A stretch of 64,000 nucleotides of DNA from Theobroma cacao (Eukaryota; Streptophyta; Magnoliopsida; Malvales; Malvaceae). Location of the stretch: contig NC_030851.1 in NCBI RefSeq assembly GCF_000208745.1, positions 31,515,405 through 31,579,404 of the forward strand, given 5' to 3'. Each line of letters starts with the position of its first letter. The first letter of the stretch is position 1. A program made the position numbers and the translations under genes. The notes beneath the pieces were generated by a model, which was given only the letters and a program-made list of their open reading frames with translations, did no database searches and was not told the origin of the DNA. Positions 24,776-37,412 of this stretch are shown in pieces.

Positions 24776-25314
24776 TGTTGAGTGTTGAGTAATTCCATCT
24801 GGTAAAAGAGAAGAAGATGAGTCTGGGCACAAATTCAAAGCAGCTGAAGAAAGGAAGAAGATAGACGATGTCATTTTCAACCAGCAGTTAAAAGAGCTAA
24901 TGAAATGAAAATCAACTTGCCTTTTTATCACTTATTACTGTTTCTTTTATTTTGACTAAACGATGTGTTGGTAAGTCGTTTCATTTAGTTTGTAAGGCTG
25001 AGAAAACCACTTTTTTTCATGTTCTTTTTATTTTCCTGGTATTCTTGTTATTTCTTCTTTGCTGTTGCTGTGGCTGTTGAAAAGCACAGAAACCTATTTC
25101 TGGTACCCTGTGCACAGTTGTTTTTTTCCTCTTATTTCTTTTTCCAATGCCGAATATTTCAGATCTGATGTAAGTGCTCATACAAATACAGTCAATAGAA
25201 GGATGAACATGAGATTTTTTGACCCCCCAACTTTTCTCCATCAAAAACGTCTGCTACCAGCTCCTCTGTTCTTCATTTTTTATGTTCTTCAATAGATTTT
25301 GACAAATTTTAACA
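24776..25314 (+). repeat. 3' LTR of the Copia element
   Basis: It has the same length and ends as the 5' LTR, and AAATC follows at 25315. Differences from the 5' copy are mostly A/G and C/T changes. Confidence 0.92.
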
Positions 25315-28300
25315 AAATCAACACACTTTCATGTGGAGGAAAGCAGTTATGTACATTATCTTCATCTCATCTCATTAGCTGTAGGTCAATAAATTCACTG
25401 ACAGTCATGGATTCACTTACTAAAGCATCACAAACCAAGACTTTTCTTAGAGTCTCATATGGTATCCAGTTATCTCGTTTTACTGATATATTTGTACCAT
25501 TACCCACCCTCCATATTAGCCCCTTTTTTTTATCAAACCTTGGCTTTCTCTTAAGCTCCGCCACAAATAACTTGGATTAGACCCAATAAGGGCTTCACAA
25601 AAGTTCACATTCGGGAAATACCTAGCCTTTAGAAAATTATAAGCTAAATTAGGTACTTGGGTTTGTAGCCTCCAACCTTGTTTAGTTGGCATAGCTAAAT
25701 TAAAATTCTTTGTATTTCTGAAACCCATGCCTCCATAGTGTTTTGACGTGCATATAGCTTTCCAACTCTTCCAATGAATTTTATGATCCTTAACATTACC
25801 TCCCAACCAGTACCTCGCATAAACAGAGTCAATTTCAGCACATAAAGTGTCTGGTAATTTAAAACAACTCATAACATAGATTGGGATTGCTTGGGCCACT
25901 GCTTTTATCAACACCTCTCTCCCAACAATGGATAAAACTTTGCTTTTCCAATTCGAGACTCGTTTGAAGACCTTCTCTTTGACATAATTAAAGATTTACC
26001 TTTTGGACCCACCACAAATAAGAGGCATTCCAAGATATTTGCCCCCCCACTGTTCATTAGCTACATCGAAATTTTGACATACTACTTCAACATCTGATTC
26101 TGTAGTATTCTTACTGAATAGGATTGTTGACTTTTCAAAATTTATCTTCTACCCAAATGCAAGCTCATACCAATGAAAGATATTTTTTAAGGCATCTACC
26201 TCTTGAATTTGTGCTTTGCCAAAGATCATGCTATCATTTGCAAAAAAAAGGTGAGTAATATTCGACCCCTGTCTATATACTATCAATCCTGAAATGCTCT
26301 TCTTATTTTTAGCCAAAGTAAGCGTACCAGATAAAGCTTCAGTAATTATGACAAAAAGGAACAGCGAAAAAGGATCACCTTGACGTATTCCCCTGGACGG
26401 TACAAATTTTGCACCTAGGTCACTATTAATCAGAACTGAATACGATACAGATGTAATACATAGCATTATCATACTAGTGTGTCTTTCAACAAAACCCAAT
26501 CTTCGTTATATACCTTCCATAAAAATCCATTCCACTCTTTCATATGCTTTACTCATGTCAAGCTTAAGAGCAAAGTTTCCCACTTTCCCCACCTTTTTGT
26601 TATGTAGATAATTTATAACTTCATGTGCAACTATGACATTGTCTAAAATCAGTCTACCCAGCACAAAAGGACTTTGATTTTCGGAGATAATAACAGGCAA
26701 TATACTCTTCAATCTATTAGCCAACACCTTGGAAGCAATTTTATAAATCACATTGCATAGACTAATTGGCCTAAATTGACTTCCCTGATCAGGTTGTGGG
26801 ACTTTAGGAATAAGGGTAATGTGAGTGTGATTGACTTCAGTAGACCAGAGTCTACCCTCCAAGAAATCCACAACAAATTTATGCACATCTCTACTCAGTA
26901 GAGGCCAAAATCTTTGGTAACATAACACTGGTAAGCCATGTGGACCAGGGGCTTTTGTAGGGTGCATTTGAAATAGCGCAATTCGCACTTTTTCCAATGA
27001 AATATCAGCACATAAATCTTCATTCATTTGATTATCAACACGAGCTAGGACCACTAATAGAACTTCTTCAGCTAATGGTGGATTTGAGGATGAAAATAAC
27101 GAAGTAAAAAATTCTTGTACTTCATGTTGTAGCTCTTCTTGTGTTTCTACCCATTCTCCATCATTTTGCTTTAACGCCCAAATGGTATTTTTCCTCTTCC
27201 TTTCAGAAGCTCTCCCATGAAAGAATTTTGTATTCTTATCACCCTTTTTAGGCCACTCCACTGTTGACTTCTGTCTCCACATAATTTCCTCTTCTCTAAG
27301 CAAATCATGCAACTCCGTTTGAGTATTCTTGAAAAGCATTGAGTTGAAATCTCGAGAGCCTTTTTCATTTAAGCTTTACAATTCCAGTCTCTTTTGCGTA
27401 ATTTTTCCTTGCACCTCCTTCAAAGGGTTCGGCTTTATCAAGTTCAGCTTCCTTTTAACCGTACCCAATCTCTATACAAATTCATCAGATCCACAGTTTG
27501 GTCGCCTCCATTCTGCAGACACAATTTGTTGACATTGTTCATCATATATCCACAATGCCTCAAAATGGAACCTTCTCTTCCACCTAACTCTCTTCTGGTA
27601 CATTAAATCAATTTTCAATGCTAGGTGGTCAGAAACACCCACTGCCTCATTAAATACCGCTGCCCTTGGAAACTGTGTAACCCAACTCAAATTTGCAAAA
27701 GCTCTGTCTAATCTACATCGGATGAAATCCCCGGCGTCTCTATTATTCCACCAAGTAAACTGCGCCTCTCTATATCCCAAATCTCACCAATCACACCAAC
27801 TACATATTTCTCTAAAGGCCATCATCTGAGACTGACTGCGTTGTGAACCACCATCCTTTTCGTTAGGATATAAAATCTCCCATACATAGCCAGGGAAGCT
27901 GAGACTGGTCATTAAGAGTTCGAAGGACATTTCAACCTTGATGTCTATCTGTCACACTCGGGTTCCCATAAAAACCCATAAGCCTCCAACTTTTCCCTCT
28001 CAGTGCAATTTCAGAATCGATGTGGTTTTTGGAATATGATTTAATAGTCAGATTTATATCACTCTTCCAAAGCAAGGCAAGCCCACCAGATCTACCTATA
28101 GCATCGATAGACAAACATGAATCCATCCCCAATCTCAACCGAATTCTCTCCATGTCATGACTATTTTTTTTCGTCTCCATTAAGAAAATTACATCGGGAT
28201 TTGTGCTTCTCAAATATTTGAGAAGTGTGTGAATTGTTCGAGGTTTCCCGATGCCTCGACAATTCCAATTCATTAGCCTCGTTCTACTAAGCGGTGCTGA

Positions 28301-28320
28301 TCCTGAAATGCCTCATTCTA
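25315..28320 (-). mobile_element. 5' part of the LINE (endonuclease and reverse transcriptase), degraded
   Basis: On - the region reads: AP endonuclease start (MNWNCRGIGKPRTIHTL, 28273 down to 27932), endonuclease C-terminus (QFTWWNNRDAGDFIRCRLDR near 27720, VSDHLALK near 27620), the pre-RT region (KGDKNTKFFHGRA near 27220), and RT with KAPGPHGLP (near 26950), ITLIPKVPQPDQGSQFRPIS (near 26780), SRGIRQGDPFS (near 26380) and the catalytic box read as FAND (near 26240) instead of FADD. Several frameshifts and stops separate the blocks. The frame continues across the Copia insertion into 16869. No gag-like ORF1 is found beyond 28290, so the copy is probably 5'-truncated or its ORF1 is lost. Confidence 0.88.
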
Positions 28321-29779
28321 ACTCGGTATTTTTCTTTTTTAACAAAACATATACTAATAGTTTAAATCAAAATCCATCGTTGCAAGGGAATCTACCAAAA
28401 GCAGAAGTAATAGAAGAGTGGTAAGACTTTTGGTTTCTTCATGGCCGAAGTCAAATCCTAGTCATGATTTTTAAGTTTGTAACTAGAAGCTCATCAACCA
28501 TGAAATCCTGCTCATAACACAGAGAACATCTGGTACTCTGCGAAAATTGCAAGCAAAAGGAAAACCATCATCTAGTACCGATTGTTCAGCTTATTTTATA
28601 TCATCAAATCAATCATATATCTATGCTACTTGGCTTAACTCGACTTTTAGTAATAATTTGACCATTAAATATTATTATGAAGGAATACTTGCAGGCCAAT
28701 CTCAGTGCATGTTTTGCATTCTTTATTTATGTACACTTTCAAGTTAAAACTTTCCTATTTTATATATATTTCTATGGAGAAAATGTCGAATCAAGATAAA
28801 CTATCGAACTAAACTGAATTTAATCAATTCGATTCGATTATTTCAGTTTTGCTAAGATTTAAGTTACTTAATGTAGTTGATTTGATCTAATCCGTCGATT
28901 TCGATGTTCAAAATTCTCAATCAAACGAGTCAAACAAATGGACCTTAATAATATATTTTTTGTCCTAAGTCCTGATTCCTTCAATTCTTCTCCCTTCTTC
29001 AGGAATCATTAATTAATGATATATAAAATAGTTAATTTAACTAATTGTCAAGGGCATGCGTGTCATTAATTGTTTGCAAGTTCAGACAATTTACTTTAAT
29101 AATAAGAATATTTTCAATTAAGGACTTCAATGTTGATAAGGAAATAAAAGAATAGTCATATTTTGATTTAATAAGAAAGTAATTAATTAAAGATAAAATA
29201 ATTAATTTAATAAATTATTAAAAGTATATATGTCATTCCCTATATGTATTTTTGGTAATTCAGGCCTTTTATATATAGTGTATAAGTGTACATGTGTGTG
29301 TATGCAAGTATTTTATTTTGAGTTTTTCATCATGCAGCCTTTATGCTTTCTATTGTTTTGTCATTGTATTTAGTTGAGATAAGTCCTTCCTTGATATAAT
29401 TTGGTCAGCCCCTCATGCATCAAAGAAAGTTTCATTATTAATTAATTAGGATTGTTATTTTAATCAAATATCCTTGAATTGATACTTGGATAAGTTTATC
29501 AAATATCTTTGGATAATTGGATTGCTAAATAGTAGTAGTAATTTGTCAACCAAAAAAGGAAAGAATAATGAACAGATATCCAATATCTATCCTAGTCAAT
29601 TATTCTATCACAGTAGCAACTGAACTCCTTTAAATTAAAATAGACAATACAGGGATAATTAAGAGGTCACTGCTGAAGAAGGTAAGCTAATTGAGGACCA
29701 AAGTAGGAACCCCCTGCATTATTATTTACTAATAAAACATAAGACGACCCATTAAAAGAGGTAGGTGGCCTGCAGGCCT
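28321..29779. other. Intergenic, very AT-rich
   Basis: Only short frames without recognisable domains occur. Two diverged versions of a TTAATTAA...TAATTTAATAAATT...ATGTCATT block occur near 29005-29070 and 29175-29240, so a faint internal duplication is likely. Downstream flank of the MLP-like gene. Confidence 0.45.
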
Positions 29780-30647
29780 CTAAGCTTTGGTGTGAATATA
29801 GTCATCGATCTCCACAAAGTTCTTCACTGCAAATTCCTTAATCAAGCTTGGATCAGGGATCTCTTCACTTGCCTTCTCAAATTCACAGGACCATTGAACC
29901 AAGCTCGACTCTCCCTTGGGAATGACAATGATCTTGCCAATGAAAGTCTTATAGTATTGCTTGAGATCCCCATCAATGATGCTGTAAACATATATCTTCC
30001 CCACTTCATCCACAGATTCAATTCTCTCTTTGGATACCTTAACAATTGGAGAACCTAAAAGGACAAAAATTTTAATGTGATCCACAATAATTTAGCTATT
30101 CATTTGTATCAATGCCTCCTATTGCTTTAATTAGGTGTCAAAAATGGTGGACTTCATACTCTTCATAAAGTCAAAACTTCGTAAAATTTCCTTGGCTCAA
30201 GCTCAATGTCCAAAGAAACTACTATAACATAACTTTACACAAGCATGGGCACTTAAATCAACTTCTAGGAAATTGTTAAATCCTTGACTATAATGGTACT
30301 ACTTGCATTTTCAATACATCATAATTAACTTGTATCATATTATAAAGGAATGCAATTATAATTAATTCCAACAATTAATCTTCTGTTATCCAAGAGTGAA
30401 AATAGTATAAAATGTCAATTAATTGACTAATATTGTTGCTCAAGGACACCTAAATTTTACCTTCAGCATAATTGATGAGGCGGATAGATCCAGGGGCCTT
30501 GCCATCGCCCTCTAGCACTTGAATGCTCTTGTAATCATGGGACAAGGCTTCAGGAAAAATTTTGGTCGAGTCCCTAATAGTTCCCCAGACCTTTTCTGCA
30601 GGAGACTTGAGCTCAACATCCACGTGAAGCTTCCCACTGCAAGCCAT
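29780..30647 (-). CDS. MLP-like / Bet v 1 family protein, 2 exons
   Basis: Cytosolic ligand-binding protein of the major latex protein branch of the Bet v 1/PR-10 fold. Family members bind small hydrophobic molecules such as sterols, phenolics or lipids; the ligand here is unknown. Exon 1 is 30647-30461 (62 codons plus one base) and exon 2 is 30054-29780, joined GT-AG to give 153 aa, the normal family length. The start MACSGKLHVDVELKS is typical of MLPs. The glycine-rich loop GDGKAPG is at residues 47-53, followed by SIRLINYAEG. The single phase-1 intron at the codon after NYAE is the conserved MLP position. The tail KEFAVKNFVEIDDYIHTKA is the C-terminal helix. The gene stands alone between transposon-rich tracts and appears intact. 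Confidence 0.92.
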
Positions 30648-30742
30648 TGCTGTATGGTATTAAAAGCTAGGAAAGCAAAAAAGGAAACCGTAGTTCAGAA
30701 AGAAGGTGTCTTGACTTACCGTTTAGCATATATATAGACCTG

Positions 30743-30750
30743 TATATATA
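30743..30750 (-). promoter_or_regulatory. Candidate TATA box of the MLP-like gene
   Basis: Two TATATATA runs (30728-30736 and 30743-30750) lie about 80-100 bases upstream of the ATG on the minus strand. Either could serve. The farther one leaves a 5' UTR of about 65 bases. Confidence 0.45.
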
Positions 30751-32270
30751 GTAGTCGAAGAGATAGTTTGGTTTCTAAATGAGAACTGAAGGTATTGAAT
30801 TTCTCTGGTACTGGTTCAACTGCCCCGTTGCATTCAGCCACACACAAGTAACACAAGGCACAAGCACGCACATAGCGAGGGAGACGGTCGGGCCCCATAA
30901 ATTATTCGGTTCATTGATGCAATTTCAAAGCTAGTGGATGAAAGCAATAACTATGGTTATCTACCGTTTATTATCCATTTATAGCCATGTCGGTGTGGCA
31001 GGTGAGGCCTGACATTAAACTCATGAAGAACATGTTAATTCGCTTGATATTTATATGTCACGCTTACCAAGTTTTAATGTTCATATTAACAAATGTTGGC
31101 TTCCCCAACAAATGTTGTTGGTGCCATGATGCATGATTTAAGAAGTAACAATGATAAAACTTTGGTAACATTTCTTTTTTAGCTAACTTCTCTTCAGAAA
31201 GATAAATCGGCGTCCTCTACTATCACGGCCTCTTGAAAATCATGTCATTGAAGTGAATGGCAATACTGTCAAACACGGTTGGGGCTTAATTAACAAGTTG
31301 CAAAAGTAGAAACTAGTTGGTATTATGCCGACCACGGTCGAGGTGCGTGGATGTTCTTAGAAATAAACTAGTTGGTATAATGCAGCAGTATATGTTTCCT
31401 ACAAATAAATAAAGTGAGAAGAATAAGTATATAATTTTATTGTTAACTTTGGAGTAAAAATCAATCAATTTTTTAGATACACTAATAGTTTTGGACTTAT
31501 TGTCAATGAAATCACCACGACCCTTTAAACCTCTATGGGTTCGGTTGAATAATTCCACAAAGCTAACATCTCGATTCATCTTATTTGCTTGCATTCATTT
31601 ACAACGATACTCAATCATAATGCTTTTATTTTATATAACATGTATAGCATATTAGAATATGGAAGTAGTAGTATGTAAAGCATAACAAATAAATATTAAT
31701 TCATACAATCCTTTTTGCATGAATAAGGTATGAAACTGAACCACCAATGTGCTTTGTAATGCTTCTTTCTTTTTGCATTAAACGATTCCTCCTTACTTGT
31801 TCCAATTTGTTTTTTCATTCTTTTGTACCCCATACCGTATCGATAAAGGCATCCTAAACTTCATTTGTGATTCATTGCCTTGATATGCCTTTGCAGTCCA
31901 TGATGTTTTTTGTGTTGGCTTCTTTCTTTGCTTGTGTCCTCTCTTCTGAAAGCATGTCTTTTAGTTTATTAGAACAAATTTTATTCCATATTCATCGAAC
32001 CAAAAGATCTTTATTTTAAGTCTAGACAAATTTTTCTTACAATAAAATGATAAAGTAAATAAAAAATTTAATACATAATTAAAAACAAGACGTTATAATT
32101 TAATTGAATATTAAACATATACCTTAAATTTCTTAAACATTAAATCCTTAATGATATTAGGGATTTTTTTCCATGTCGACCATGGACTATAGAAGTGATT
32201 TTTTATGATTCTTGTTATTGTTGTGGTAACCCCTATCTCAAAAAAAGTACTACCACAAGATAAAAGAAAA
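30751..32270. other. Intergenic, upstream of the MLP-like gene
   Basis: No gene recognised. The phrase AACTAGTTGGTAT(A/T)AT occurs twice (31312-31326 and 31366-31381) with similar flanks, a small direct repeat. The right part approaches the CACTA remnant and may include its non-coding end, but I found no CACTA terminal motif. Confidence 0.4.
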
Positions 32271-35125
32271 TTATTGTTTAGTAAAATATATAAAAGATAT
32301 AACTATTTCATTACAATATAAGATAATATACCTATCTCCAAAAGGAGTTATACACAATCTTTGAATTAGATCTGTAGGTGTATGTATTGTTACACCGGGC
32401 CTTCTACCCCTCGACCTTGAAGATGTACCATCTCCACTTACACCTAAATCAACGGATGTGGATCCATGAGAATCGTGGGCAAATGTCACATTGATTATTG
32501 GCTCTGTAGATGCATCAAACGAAGAGGGTGGCTTTGAGGGCAAATCATTGACTTGTTGTCTCTGCAGATGAGTGGATGGATTAGGAAATGCACTAGCATT
32601 TCGTAAGTGACAACATAGATCCAGAGGCATTTGTTGCTCGAGGTCTTGGTTTAGAATGCTTCCCTTTAACCATCATTCTTGCAATGTAACGAAATATTCA
32701 TACATAAGCTAAAAGAAATTGAAACAAACTATCAAGGTCATCATCAAAATATAAGAATTAAGACTAATTCCCATTCATGTTTACAATAAAAAAATGTTAA
32801 CAAAAACATGCCATATAAGCTAAAAAAAATTGAAACAAACTATCAAAATCATCATCAAAATGTAAGAATCAAGACTAATTCCCACACATGTTTACAAAAA
32901 AATGTTAACAAAAACATGACATTCTAACATACATTTAAATATTTTAAAATATAAATTAAAATAATATAATAACGTATCAAGATTTTTCAATAATAATAAT
33001 AATAATAATTAAGTTAAAAAATTATGTAAGAAAAGATACAAAACCAATAACATATATTTCTAACATCATTAATCACTTTCAAAATAAGCAAACTCATGTT
33101 CTTCATGGACTTCATTCTCATAGCTATCACTAAAAGTTTCTTCATCTTGGTCCTCAAGTCCTTTTTCATCTTCTTCCATGTCATCTTCTTCGTCCTCAAT
33201 CAAGACATTAACCTCTTCTTAATCACCCCTTGTTAATACTGTAAGGATATCAAGGTCCTCAAAAGGAGTAATATTAATTGGGGTAGACACATCATCTTCT
33301 TGGTACACTTCTTCATCCCAATCAATTTCATTTTCTTTGTGTCCACTACATGGAAGGTGGAATCAACTCTTAGCTTTTGTTTTAAATACTGCCTACCAAT
33401 CACTTTAATCTCTTTTGGTTCATGGATAACTACTATAGTAAACTTGGTGAGCTTGTATAACTAAAACAAATGGTTCATTCGTAGCAAGCATTGAGTTTTG
33501 TTTAATTTCAGTAAGACCATGAAATAGGTCTATCCTAACACTTTTTTCAGTGTCAAACCAATAACACTTGAATAGCACAACTTTATTTCCGATACCAAAA
33601 TATTCCAACTCGATTATATCCACCAAGATACGATAAAAGTCATGCTCATAAGCATTGTAAAAACTCTCTTTGACACATACCCCACTATTCATTGTCTTAC
33701 GATTTTGCCCATAATCTAAGATGTGGAACTTGAAATCATTTATGAAGTATCCTTTGTAACACCTTGCGATATGTCCTGGACAATGAGAAATTTCAAGTAT
33801 ACATGGTTTAGTTTCATATCTATGTTCTGTGACCTATCAAAATGTAATACAAGAGTATTAATTGTTAATGCACATCAGTAATGCCTATTTATTATTAAGT
33901 GGCAACTAATAGATTGCACATAAACTTACATATTCTTGGAACCATTGTGTAAATCTTGCATCACGTATTTTCTCCGATTCATCTTTTGATATATGGACAA
34001 CATCTCTTTTCACCATTTCATCAAATATCCTAACATTACATCCACATTACAAATCAAGATTATCTTATATCAATCATTAAGGTTTAAGGTATAATAGTAG
34101 TTACTCAATATACAGAAGAATCTACTTGCAATTCACTAAAACATATAGTTTGGCAACATATAACTTATCTTCATCTAAAAATCGAGATTTATCTAATTGA
34201 TCAAAAGCTTGTCCAAGATGATTGAAAATTGAAAGACAACCATCAGAGTCCATATCTCCCCCATCATCATTACGTGGCACTTGATTTAATCTTGTTCGCA
34301 CAGTAAGTTCAAAATACAAAGAGCAAAATGAGGAGACTTCCTCAACAACATATGCCTTGCATATAGATCCTTCCACAAATGCTCGATTTTTCACTTTCTT
34401 CTTCAAATTATGCAAAAACATAAACATCATAATATTCATAAAATTTAATAAGTACCTTAAACTCTTTTAATGAAATAATTGAAATCTAATGACAGATATA
34501 GTACCTCTAAAATGGATACATCCATTGATACTAGACAGGTCCATCAACCCTAGCCTCATAAGGTAAGTGAATCGGCAAATGCTTCATAGAGTAAAAAAAA
34601 AAAACTAGGAGGAAAGATTTTTTTTTCATTTGCGTATAGTTTCAATAATTTTTCCTTCCAAAGCTTCCATGTGATCTACAAGTATTTTGGTTGTGTATAA
34701 ATCTCTAAAAAAATGAGATATCTTAGTAATTGCATCCCAAATTGAGTTAGGCACCATATCACGAAAGGTAATTGGGAGCAATCGCTACAAAACAAGTGAC
34801 AATCATGACTTTTCATCCCATAAAATTTGCATTCGATCTCATTAACACACTGAGATATGTTCGACGCAAAACTATCAAGTAATATCAATTGTCTCACCCA
34901 ATCACAAACAATTTTTTTTCTTCTTACTTAAAGTGTACAAGGCTTTAGGCTTGAAAATTTTTCATTATTTTCCACCAATTCCAATTCTGGACGCCTGCAA
35001 TACACCTTCAAATCTTGTCTTGCCTTTAAGTTGTCTTGTCTTCCCCTTAACATCCATCATAATGTTGAAGATATTCTCAAAGAAATTATGTTCTGATGTG
35101 TGCATCAAATACATATATTTAATGG
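32271..35125 (-). mobile_element. CACTA/En-Spm (TNP2-type) transposase remnant
   Basis: Minus-strand blocks, in reading order, resemble a plant TNP2 transposase. Near 35100-34990 a segment like the EKN(V/I)FxNI...KGKTR region occurs (NFFENIFNIMMDVKGKTR). Near 34826-34797 the hallmark GMKSHDCH appears. Next come a DUF4218-like part (34439-34122, GSICKAYVVEEVSSFCSLYF) and a DUF4216-like part (33692-33420, VVLFKCYWFD). An acidic tail follows (33200-33060) and a trailing frame lies at 32630-32271. Stops and frameshifts break every block. The catalytic N-terminal part and both terminal inverted repeats are missing or unrecognised. Confidence 0.75.
32703..32930. repeat. Tandem duplication of about 112 bp in the CACTA remnant
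   Basis: The sequence from ATAAGCTAAAAG through ATGTTAACAAAAACATG occurs twice in succession (about 32703-32813 and 32814-32930) with few differences. An (AAT)n run follows at about 32988-33008. Confidence 0.8.
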
Positions 35126-35855
35126 GAGATTAAATACCTAATTAGTCTAAGTTAAACTAGATTTAAGATCTAATGTAAATGTTTTTATTTATTTTATTAG
35201 TTTAGTTTAATTTATGTTAAATGTTTATTTTAAGTTAATAATGTTAGTTTTATGTTATTTATATTTATTTTTATGTTTTTGTAGGAGTAGGATCAAAAAT
35301 AATTTCAATTGGAGAAGAAAGGTGCATAATGGACTGGTGCTTTGTTTGCATATGTTTCAGTTTTTCAAGCATATCTCCCACTATAAAAATCCAAATAACA
35401 TGATTTTTGGCCATTAGAAAGCTAAGAGATAGGGCTACAACTTTTATGTTTACTAGTTTGCCCAGTTCTGATCGATAGATGGTCCAAATCTTTGTCGAAG
35501 TGAAAATATTGCACTAGAAGAACAAAATTGAGCAAAACCTTTGAGAGCCGCAGCTCTAAAAAATGAGAGCCACAACGCTCAACGTATTTTGAAAAAATAA
35601 CAAGCTTACGGTATTTTGGAAGCTTGCAAAGATTACAAGTCCACTTAGACAACTGTTGAAGAAAGACTTTCCATAACATATGATAAGGAAGTAGACAAAA
35701 GTTGTACAAATTTTCAAATCTTTGGTAAAGTCACTTCCAACACTTCAGATTCCCTCTTAAGGAAAGCGAATCTCGCCAACCTAACACAAGTAATAGATAC
35801 TAGTCCACATATTACTTGAAAAGTCTAATGGATAAAAAAATGTTTGTAGATATAA
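35126..35855. other. Unclassified repeat-like stretch
   Basis: No conserved domain is seen in either strand. The part 35390-35790 (GCTAAGAGATAGGGCTACAAC, then AGAGCCGCAGCTCTAAAAAATGAGAGCC) reminds me of a dispersed plant repeat, but I cannot name it. It ends where pararetroviral RNase H coding begins. Confidence 0.3.
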
Positions 35856-37071
35856 AAGTGGAAAGTTCAAAGACTCAAAAATCCAATACGATTTCACTTT
35901 TAAAGAGATTCTTGCCATCAAATATGGCATTCAAAAGTTTGAGTTCCATCTGATTGGCCATCACTTTATTATAGAATCTGACATGTCAGCCTTTGATCAC
36001 ATGTTGAATTTTAGAAAGAAAACTCTTCTCAACGCACAGCTCTTACATTTGGGCAAAATGGTTTTCACATTATTCTTTCACCTTCAAGCATATAAAAGGC
36101 AATCCAAACATGCAATCTAGGCCATTCGACATCCCTCAAATCCAACAATTCTTTCCTCAAACTATTCCAATCATTGCCATTATGGAGCCAGCTTTTCCTA
36201 ACAATGAATTTTTTTCCTTTTGAAGATCTCCCTCCAAACCTTACTCATCACATAGCCCAAAAAACCATTGACTCCAAAGCAAGGGATAAGTTCTTTTACT
36301 TTGAAAATGTTTATTATACAACAACATGGAGATCATGCGACCAGGCCAATAGGAATAAACCTCAAATTTCCTTTCTTCCATCATTTTCACCTTTCTTACT
36401 ATGGTCATTTCCCCAAAGATCTTTTACCCTTCCTGTGGTATCTATTCCTGCTCTACATAGTCACCATAGAGATACCATCTCCCACACCCAGTTGGGCCTT
36501 TAAGCCACAAACACAAAATAGCCCCCTATACACCTTTCTACAATGGTTATGTACGTTAGATGAATAGGCCTCCAAATTGAAAGAAAACCTGAACAAATAT
36601 CTATACCACATCATTCTCTTCAGTAGGCCATTCATTGAAAATTTATTCCAACCTTGGACAAAAATTTACTCCTTACTTGATTCTTCTCTCTATGACAACC
36701 CATTTTCCAAGGTATCTTGCTACAAAATGTTACTACAGTTATGTGCATCCTCAACAACACAAATGATATCCAAGATAGACAATTTCCAATGTTTTAAAAG
36801 TTCCATGGAAACATTATCCTCGTAAGTACTCATTATCCCTTCTAAAGGATGTCCAAGAATACGTAGATAAATATTGCTGTTGTGAACAAAATTGTTGGTA
36901 TTATGAGCCACTACATGTCAAGCATGTCAACCTCTCATTACTCCACCCTCAAGATGTTAGCTTCCTAAGAAATCCTTATTGGTTTAATAACCTTGAACAA
37001 GAATCCTACACCATGGACAAAGACACTAATCTAGAGCCCATAAAATCTAAATTAAAAATTATGTTTAATTA
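35856..37071 (+). pseudogene. Endogenous pararetrovirus remnant: RNase H and C-terminal region of the polyprotein
   Basis: The first block reads as a Caulimoviridae-type RNase H: SGKFKDSKIQYDFTFKEIL (35862 on), then KYGIQKFEFHLIGHHFIIES and SDMSAFDHMLNF. The frame then hits a TAG at about 36118 and shifts. Downstream pieces in several frames still look protein-derived: FFPFEDLPPNLTHHIA near 36210, the 36268-36567 frame, the 36577-36825 frame, and LLHPQDVSFLRNPYWFNN near 36940 ending at TAA about 37071. I take these as the polyprotein C-terminus of a florendovirus-like EPRV. The RT proper is not found upstream, so this is a fragment. It cannot make a working protein. Confidence 0.65.
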
Positions 37072-37404
37072 AGTGTGTTTAAATTTGTCAATGTGTCACC
37101 AGTGTTGCAACCTCACTCATTGTGTTGTCAAGTCACGACAAAAAAGCTCCACAACATCAAAAGACATGCTACCTTAAAAGCAACACCAAAGAGAATCTGA
37201 TGCTCTTTTGTCTTGTCATGTTTGTCTTTTACTTTTATTTTAGAATCTTGGAATCACCTTTATCAAAAAGTGTGCTAATTATGTGTCTACTTTAATCATA
37301 TCAATGTAAGCCTTAATAAAGGTATAGGAATCTTGTAACCTTTAATCAAGTTATGTTGCTATCATCAAATAGTGATTGGTTTGTTTAGCAGTATGTTTGT
37401 AAGC

Positions 37405-37412
37405 CTATAAAA
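37405..37412 (+). promoter_or_regulatory. TATA box of a probable EPRV promoter
   Basis: TATAAAAG in the context AAGCCTATAAAAGGC lies about 330 bases after the last viral codon, where plant pararetroviruses place the pregenomic RNA promoter. The intervening non-coding sequence (37072-37400) fits a viral intergenic region. Activity is not known. Confidence 0.45.

Larger units (their letters stand above)
16870..25314 (+). mobile_element. Full-length but decayed Ty1/Copia LTR retrotransposon
   Basis: It has two 539-bp LTRs (16870-17408 and 24776-25314) starting TGTTGAGTGTTGAG and ending TTTTAACA. AAATC flanks both outer edges (16865-16869, 25315-25319), the expected 5-bp target duplication. The order LTR, PBS, gag, zinc knuckle, protease, integrase, RT, RNase H, polypurine tract, LTR is that of Copia. 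A 3.3-kb foreign insertion (17843-21158) sits in gag. About one difference per 20 bases over the first 240 bases of the LTRs indicates an old insertion. Many stops and at least one frameshift make it inactive. It sits inside a LINE. Confidence 0.93.

Noticed and set aside
15450..28340. Target duplication of the LINE (GTATTTCTC near 15455 and GTATTTTTC near 28326)
   Set aside because: Low-complexity T-rich words with a mismatch; the 5' end of the LINE is not defined well enough to accept it.
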